A DNA stretch of 64,000 bases, taken from NCBI RefSeq assembly GCF_004803465.1, contig NZ_SRSF01000009.1:1-64000 (forward strand). Direction: 5' to 3'. The notes under the pieces were generated by a model. It was not told where the DNA came from and did no database searches. It saw nothing but the letters and a program-made list of their open reading frames with translations. The position numbers and the translations under genes are program-made. Below, one piece after another: positions 59,135-64,000 of this stretch. This DNA is from Neolewinella litorea (lineage in GTDB: Bacteria > Bacteroidota > Bacteroidia > Chitinophagales > Saprospiraceae). Within the stretch, counting starts at the first letter, position 1; the number at the start of each line of letters is the position of its first letter.

Positions 59135-60253
59135 TTATTTCCCTGCGTGCAGTTCCACCTGCAGGCGCTGCAGGTCGTCCCACTTTCCGGCGGCGGCCAG
59201 TGCCGCCTGTCGTGGCCAGCTGCCGGGGTCGTGCATGGCAAAGCGACTGCCGGCCTGCTGCAGCATAGCTTCCAGTTCGTCCACCGGGGTTTCGGCCAGC
59301 GTGGTCAGGTCGTGGATCCCGGCTTCCTTCAGTACCGTTTCAATTTCCGGGCCGATCCCCTCGACCGCGCGTAATCCCTCCGGGTGCCGTGGCTCGGCCG
59401 GTTGTTCGGGGTGGCGCTGCCGGTCGTCGGCGAGTTTACGGGCCTGCCCGATCCAGTCTTCCTCGCGCATCAGCTGGGCTACGTAACCGATTCGCGCGGC
59501 GTAGGATTCAAGGTCTTCGTCGTCCCAGTCGGCGATCTGCTCAAAGGTGTACACGCCTGCCTCGTACAGTTTCGACTGGTTGAAGGGGCCAATAGTGCGG
59601 ATTCGGGTCAGGTCGTCGCGCCGCTGGTTCACTTCCCGGTACGATTCACCGATGCGGACCTCGTGGGTGGGTTTCCCGAGGTCGACCACCGGTTCGGGTT
59701 GGTCGGGACTGAGCCGTGCCACGCGGTCTTCGAGGGCCCGCAGCCGTTGTTCCAGTTCGGGGTTGCCACCGGCCCCGGCTTCGCGGCGTTCACCGGCACC
59801 TGCGTCCCCGCGCAACAATTGCTCGTTACGGGTCTTGAGGCCGATGATCTGGTCGTTGAGGTCCTCGATGGTGGAGGCGTAGCTTTGGTTGGTGGCGTTG
59901 AGTTGCTCGTTGCTGGCGCGGAGTTTGCGTAGTTCGTTGCTGATGCCGTCGAGATTCTTGCGGAACTCCCGTTGTTGCACGAGAATCTCGTCCTTTTCCG
60001 AGGTTATGCTGACCAGTTCGCGGGCTAGGGATTTCTGCTCTTCGTCGGTCGAGGTAAGGCGGTGCTGCAGGGAGTCCTTTTCCTTATCCGACTGCCGGAG
60101 CTGGTGCCGCAGCCGCCCGGTTTGCCGGCGCTGGATCAGCCAGCCGACCAGTAATCCGAGGGTAAAAAGGAGCAGTCCGAGGATCGCAAAGATCAGCAGG
60201 TACTGCGTGGTAAGCGTGGCCAGGTACTCGACGAAGTCGTTGATCAACTGCAT
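59135..60253 (-). CDS. membrane-anchored coiled-coil protein with two helix-hairpin-helix modules
   Basis: A 372-residue protein. Residues 15-40 are one transmembrane helix (YLLIFAILGLLLFTLGLLVG). Residues 45-150 are a long coiled coil (SDKEKDSLQHRLTSTDEEQK). Two helix-hairpin-helix modules follow: DLTRIRTIGPFNQSKLYEAG with EDLESYAARIGY (about 215-265) and LRAVEGIGPEIETVLKEAGI (about 292-330). Such HhH modules, also called DUF4332-like, usually bind DNA or protein. The layout suggests a membrane-attached protein that contacts the chromosome; this is inference. It converges with the adhesin gene and precedes dnaB on the map. Confidence 0.7.
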   Translation of the reverse strand: MQLINDFVEYLATLTTQYLLIFAILGLLLFTLGLLVGWLIQRRQTGRLRHQLRQSDKEKDSLQHRLTSTDEEQKSLARELVSITSEKDEILVQQREFRKNLDGISNELRKLRASNEQLNATNQSYASTIEDLNDQIIGLKTRNEQLLRGDAGAGERREAGAGGNPELEQRLRALEDRVARLSPDQPEPVVDLGKPTHEVRIGESYREVNQRRDDLTRIRTIGPFNQSKLYEAGVYTFEQIADWDDEDLESYAARIGYVAQLMREEDWIGQARKLADDRQRHPEQPAEPRHPEGLRAVEGIGPEIETVLKEAGIHDLTTLAETPVDELEAMLQQAGSRFAMHDPGSWPRQAALAAAGKWDDLQRLQVELHAGK

Positions 60254-60321
60254 GGCGGGTGGGGATGGTGCCCGGGAAAGATACCATACTCCAGTCCTAC
60301 CTTCCTATTGCCGCGCAAATG

Positions 60322-63192
60322 CTAGAAAGGAATATCGTCGTCGGTATTCATCTTGCTCGGCAGGGTACCGCCTCCGTAGGGTTGTTGGGGCTGACCGCCG
60401 GTGATGGCGTTGGACGGTAGAAGGTCGAAGTCCGGGTCGTCCAGATCGCTGAAGCGGGCAAAATCACTGTCGAACCGCAACCGGATATCGCGGGCCTCAC
60501 CGTGGCGGTTTTTCCCGATGATCACCTCGGCAACACCCGCGAGGCTGTTGCCTTGCTCGTCTTCGGTAATCTTGTAGTACTCGGGGCGGTAGAGGAACAT
60601 GACCATATCCGCGTCTTGCTCTATGCTATTGTGAACCACCACGTCATTGGCTACAAAGTTGTGGGGGCCCGGCACGGTCAAATCAAATACCTCTTCCATA
60701 CCGGCTGCCTCGATGGAAGCGATTTGATCCCAGTAGATGTCACTGCCCGATAATTGGGCCAGGGAATAGCTGTTGGCAGCGGTGGCTACGGCCAAAGCCC
60801 TATCCCGACTAAGATTAGATTTATAGAGCGCTGTTCCACAGTATTGCATACCCAGTGCTGACTGTAAGCGTCGGGTAGGGATGCCGTAAAGATCTAGATC
60901 TCGCTTAACAATTGTTTGCCAGACTGATTTCGGAATGACGTCGCGGTTGGTATTTTCTTCCCGCGCTTCCATATAAGCGCGTATCTCTTCTAACGCTGCC
61001 ATTTTATAGGCACCTACGGCACCTATCCGGTCGCAAAATTTCAGGATATTGGACTTCCCGGTAACGATCACGTGGTACTGGTCACGTCCCTTTTCGGGTT
61101 GGGGAACAACCTGTATTTTGGCAGTGATCCCCATCGACAGTAACAAATGCTGGACGTCATTAGCCAGTCGCGTACTGCTGGTGGCATAGTATACTCCGGG
61201 GTAGGGACGCTTACCCCCTACCATTTTTACGCAGCCGTCCGTTGCCCACAAGTGGCGCAGGAAACGACCCTGTTGATCCTTGCCGGTTTGGAATACCGAG
61301 TCGGGAACGAACTTTTCGTATGATCGAAGACCCCAAATTCCCATTTTGTCAAGCCATTCCGCCACGGCATTTCGTACACCATGTGTATGGTTCCGGGTCG
61401 AGGTAAGGTACACTTGGTACCAACGGGAGCCTGAAGCGGCCGACGATTCAAGTTTCACCCGGGGACGAATCTTATTCCCGAAACAACGGGAAGTCAGATC
61501 CGCAACCGTATCAGCTAGATCCCTCTCCCGTGTAGTGTACTGAACGGAATGGTTGGGCAACGTACAACCGTCGCCGATCAGGTGGCCCAATAGTGCTAAC
61601 TCGTCGTCCGACATCAAATTGCGGTTACCCTCAACATTAGGGACACAGCGTGGTGTAGCCAAGTGTTCTCCCGTAGTAAGTTCATCCAATCGCTTCCAGC
61701 CGTCAACGGTGAGGAATTTGTGGTTGGCCGTGGCCTTGATGGTCCGGCCCAACCGGGTAGTGAGGCGGTAAGCCTGTTTTCTTCCGGTGCTGAAAGCGGC
61801 GCTGACCATGCTGGGCACCAACTTGTAGTTGTCGTCGGTGGCCCAGACACGAAAGCCGCCGCGGGGATACTGTTCGACCAACTGCCGAATGGGCACGCGG
61901 CGCCCGTCTCCGGCGAGGGTAACCAGTGAATCTCCGGTGAGACATCCCGATTCCCGCAAGTCACTGAGCTGTGGCCGCTTGTCGCCGCCCCGGGTTTCCA
62001 CCGCCCGGCTCAGCTGCGAAAGGGCGATAACGGGCACTTCCAGTTCCTTGGCCAGGCCCTTCAGCGAGCGGCTGATGGCCGATACTTCCTGTTCGCGGTT
62101 GCCGCCCTTGTTGGCCTCTCCGCTGCCCGACATTAGCTGCAGGTAGTCGATGATCACCATACTGATCCCCTTTTCGAGCTTGAGGCGGCGGCACTTGGCC
62201 CGCAATTCGAAGACGTTGATGCCCGGGGTGTCGTCGATGTAGATAGGGGCCTCGCCGATGTGGTTCATGGCGTTGACCAGGCGGGTCCACTCGTCATCGG
62301 TGAACTTGCCGTTGCGCATCTTCTGGCCGTTCACCTCGGCGTCCTGGCTGAAGATCCGGCCGGCCAACTGGGCGGCGCTCATCTCCAGGCTGAACACGGC
62401 GACGCCGTGTCCGTATTCGGCGGCCGCATTACGGGCCATGGAAAGTACAAAACTCGTCTTGCCCATGGCCGGGCGGGCCGCTACGATGATGAGGTCGGAG
62501 GGTTGCAGTCCCGAGGTAAGGCGGTCAAGGTCGGTGAAGCCCGTCGGGATACCAGTGAGCCCGTCCTCCTTTTCGCGCAGCATGGTCAGCTGATCGAGCA
62601 ACTGGTTGGCCAGGGTGCCCATATCGGCTACCTGCTTGCCCATGTTACGCTCGGTGATCTCGAAGACGTAGTTGCCGGCCTTGTCGAGCAGGTCGAGCAC
62701 GTCGGTGCTGTCTTCGTAGGCATCGCGGATAATCTCCGTGCTGGTGCGGATCAGCTCCCGCTGGATGAATTTCTCGGTAACGATGCGGGCGTGGTACTCG
62801 ATGTTGGCCGAGCTGGTCACCTTGCTCGTAAGCTGGGCCAGGTAGGCGGCGCCACCCACTACTTCCAGCTCCTCGTGCTTGCGCAGGTCCTCCATAACCA
62901 TCAGCAGGTCGATGGGCTGGCTGCGCTCGAAGAGGCGGCGCATGCTGCGGTAGATCGCCTGGTGCGCGGGCTTGTAGAACGACTCCGGCGAGATGATGTC
63001 CAGCACCTTGGTCATCGCTTCCTTCTCAATCAGGATGGCGGACAGGATCGCCTCCTCCAGGTCCGGAGCCTGGGGCGGAAGTTTGCTGTAAGCGGGCAGG
63101 TTTGCTTCCTCCAGTCGGCTGCGACTGTTGTAAGCCAGGGCCGTGCTGCCGTTGCCGTTGCTCCTGCGTTCGTATTTTTTATCCTTCGCCAT
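60322..63192 (-). CDS. dnaB: replicative DNA helicase DnaB, interrupted by an intein
   Basis: A 956-codon open frame from ATG 63192. Without the intein the helicase is 517 residues. The N-terminal DnaB domain (residues 40-150: PDLEEAILSAILIEKEAMTK) is followed by the RecA-like ATPase with Walker A ARPAMGKTS (about residues 239-247) and the segment VIIDYLQLMSG. After DLRESG the frame runs into an intein (residues 417-855) and resumes with SIEQDADMVMFLYRPEYYKI. DnaB unwinds the fork ahead of the polymerase and must be made whole by protein splicing. The C-terminus ends MNTDDDIPF. The gene is single, minus strand, with about 150 bases upstream. Confidence 0.97.
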   Translation of the reverse strand: MAKDKKYERRSNGNGSTALAYNSRSRLEEANLPAYSKLPPQAPDLEEAILSAILIEKEAMTKVLDIISPESFYKPAHQAIYRSMRRLFERSQPIDLLMVMEDLRKHEELEVVGGAAYLAQLTSKVTSSANIEYHARIVTEKFIQRELIRTSTEIIRDAYEDSTDVLDLLDKAGNYVFEITERNMGKQVADMGTLANQLLDQLTMLREKEDGLTGIPTGFTDLDRLTSGLQPSDLIIVAARPAMGKTSFVLSMARNAAAEYGHGVAVFSLEMSAAQLAGRIFSQDAEVNGQKMRNGKFTDDEWTRLVNAMNHIGEAPIYIDDTPGINVFELRAKCRRLKLEKGISMVIIDYLQLMSGSGEANKGGNREQEVSAISRSLKGLAKELEVPVIALSQLSRAVETRGGDKRPQLSDLRESGCLTGDSLVTLAGDGRRVPIRQLVEQYPRGGFRVWATDDNYKLVPSMVSAAFSTGRKQAYRLTTRLGRTIKATANHKFLTVDGWKRLDELTTGEHLATPRCVPNVEGNRNLMSDDELALLGHLIGDGCTLPNHSVQYTTRERDLADTVADLTSRCFGNKIRPRVKLESSAASGSRWYQVYLTSTRNHTHGVRNAVAEWLDKMGIWGLRSYEKFVPDSVFQTGKDQQGRFLRHLWATDGCVKMVGGKRPYPGVYYATSSTRLANDVQHLLLSMGITAKIQVVPQPEKGRDQYHVIVTGKSNILKFCDRIGAVGAYKMAALEEIRAYMEAREENTNRDVIPKSVWQTIVKRDLDLYGIPTRRLQSALGMQYCGTALYKSNLSRDRALAVATAANSYSLAQLSGSDIYWDQIASIEAAGMEEVFDLTVPGPHNFVANDVVVHNSIEQDADMVMFLYRPEYYKITEDEQGNSLAGVAEVIIGKNRHGEARDIRLRFDSDFARFSDLDDPDFDLLPSNAITGGQPQQPYGGGTLPSKMNTDDDIPF
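60628..61944 (-). mobile_element. full-length DnaB intein with LAGLIDADG homing endonuclease
   Basis: The intein is 439 codons, from Cys (61944) to Asn (60628). Block A is CLTGDSLVTLAGDGR, block B is TIKATANHKFLTVDG (T-x-x-H), block F is VFDLTVPGPHNFVANDVVVH and the end is VVVHN followed by Ser+1 (SIEQ). All splicing residues are present: Cys1, the block B His, the penultimate His, Asn and Ser+1. Blocks C and E are LLGHLIGDGCTL and FLRHLWATDGCV with both catalytic Asp, so the endonuclease may be active. The insertion site RESG/SIEQ is the one used by the Synechocystis and Rhodothermus DnaB inteins. Confidence 0.95.
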
Positions 63193-63340
63193 CTTATCCC
63201 AAAGGTACTCCCTTTTTCTAACAATTTGTTGTTGATAACACTGTGGAGAACCAAATTGTCCTGTGGATAACGTTCCCCGTTATGCACATTTCTGGTCCGC
63301 CAAATTGGGGACTTTTTCTGGTCGGGTGCCCCGCTTATCC

Positions 63341-64000
63341 TTATTGGCTTACGCCGTATTCGCCCGCGGGCACCTCGCTGACGTCCATCATTTCAAACGG
63401 CTCCCAGCTTGCCCCGGGCACCAGTGCCTTGCGGTAGGCCAGATGCACGCGGTGGATGTCGGTGTTCATTTGCCGACAGGTGTCCACCATCAGCTTGTTG
63501 TGCCCCCGGATGGTGGCCATATCCACGTAGCGGTAGGTGCGGCTCGTGTGGCGGTCGCCGCTCTGGAACATGGCGTCGACCATGAGCGGGTACACGCCCT
63601 GCCGCTGGTAGTCCTTCGCGATGCCGAAAGCGATGCCCTTGCAGTTGCGCGGGTGCTTCTGGAACTTCAGGCGGTAGAGAAATTTGGGCATCCCGACCCA
63701 GTTGAGGCGCCCCTTGAGTCCCTGCAGGAAACAGTTGATGTCGGGGATCAGCCCCGCCAGCCCGATGGGCCGTCCTTCGCGGTTGTAGGCGATGCAGGTC
63801 AGGTGGGGGTCCATGATGGGCTTCATCTGCTGGAAGGTGGGGTAGATGTCGTCGCCCGTCAGCGGCTTGAAGTAGGGCCAGTGGTTAAAGGCGGCGTTGT
63901 AGGCCTCGGCAAAGTCGTCGGCCCCCTTGCGCAGGTTGTTGGCCTGGATCTGCTCGGTGTAGAGCCCGTAGCGTTCCCGCACGCGGGCGGCCAGTTTGCC
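63341..64000 (-). CDS. GNAT-like protein, 5' part beyond the window
   Basis: The open frame enters from the right edge (GKLAARVRERYGLYTEQIQA) and ends at 63341; 219 residues are visible. The segment PIGLAGLIPDI and NCKGIAFGIAKDYQRQGVYP resembles the acetyl-CoA-binding part of GNAT N-acetyltransferases. Similar proteins of about 370 residues occur in Bacteroidota and are annotated as hypothetical or N-acetyltransferase-like. No substrate is known. It is on the same strand as dnaB, 148 bases upstream of it. Confidence 0.65.
   Translation of the reverse strand, partial: GKLAARVRERYGLYTEQIQANNLRKGADDFAEAYNAAFNHWPYFKPLTGDDIYPTFQQMKPIMDPHLTCIAYNREGRPIGLAGLIPDINCFLQGLKGRLNWVGMPKFLYRLKFQKHPRNCKGIAFGIAKDYQRQGVYPLMVDAMFQSGDRHTSRTYRYVDMATIRGHNKLMVDTCRQMNTDIHRVHLAYRKALVPGASWEPFEMMDVSEVPAGEYGVSQ

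Overview
The window looks like chromosomal DNA of a GC-rich Bacteroidota, most likely of the Lewinella/Saprospiria type. The evidence is a SusC/SusD pair, GldB, a PorT-like barrel, proteins with type IX secretion (T9SS) sorting tails, SprB-like repeats, and TAnnTTTG-type promoter boxes. I saw no rRNA, tRNA or CRISPR array. Function calls come from reading the protein sequences; no database search was run.

Layout. 1-6.1 kb is an accessory region: IS3 and IS1 debris at both ends, and between them four AT-rich, solitary genes. Two or three of these are nuclease-like (PD-(D/E)XK and HNH types), one is DUF5677-like, and one has an in-frame stop. 6.1-8.1 kb holds an esterase and a UPF0175/DUF3368 toxin-antitoxin pair. 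8.1-14.6 kb (minus strand) is an M20 peptidase followed by susC-susD, plausibly a peptide or oligomer uptake unit. 15-21.3 kb holds a Fic protein, an ATGA-coupled minus-strand chain (MNT nucleotidyltransferase, HEPN protein, 57-residue ORF, Na+/H+ antiporter) and a plus-strand solute symporter with myo-inositol oxygenase.

21.5-36.9 kb is mostly housekeeping: MFS transporter, a large BNR-repeat protein, yidD, a thioredoxin-like protein, a divergent Lgt paralog, purQ, a HAD phosphatase, and the minus-strand run lysS - aldo/keto reductase - GMC oxidoreductase - lgt, then tatA. 37-55.5 kb mixes unknown proteins with polysaccharide degradation: GH3, a Gfo/Idh/MocA oxidoreductase with a Tat signal, a GH10 xylanase with a T9SS tail, and GH92. 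It also carries a PLP decarboxylase, a 2OG-Fe(II) oxygenase and the divergent gldB / porT-like pair. 55.6-64 kb has a 1163-residue SprB-repeat adhesin-like protein, a membrane coiled-coil HhH protein, dnaB with a full-length intein, and a partial GNAT-like gene.

The intergenic DNA is full of dispersed repeats: a hairpin element sitting on gene stop codons, REP-like paired palindromes, 'cctcgcttcgctcggg' elements, 'CACAGAG' elements, an inverted ~66-bp pair and a ~280-bp tandem duplication. The strongest leads are the apparently decayed MNT/HEPN pair in a four-gene overlapping chain, the stop-codon-anchored repeat, the orphan nuclease island, the Lgt paralog that lacks key Lgt residues, and the DnaB intein.
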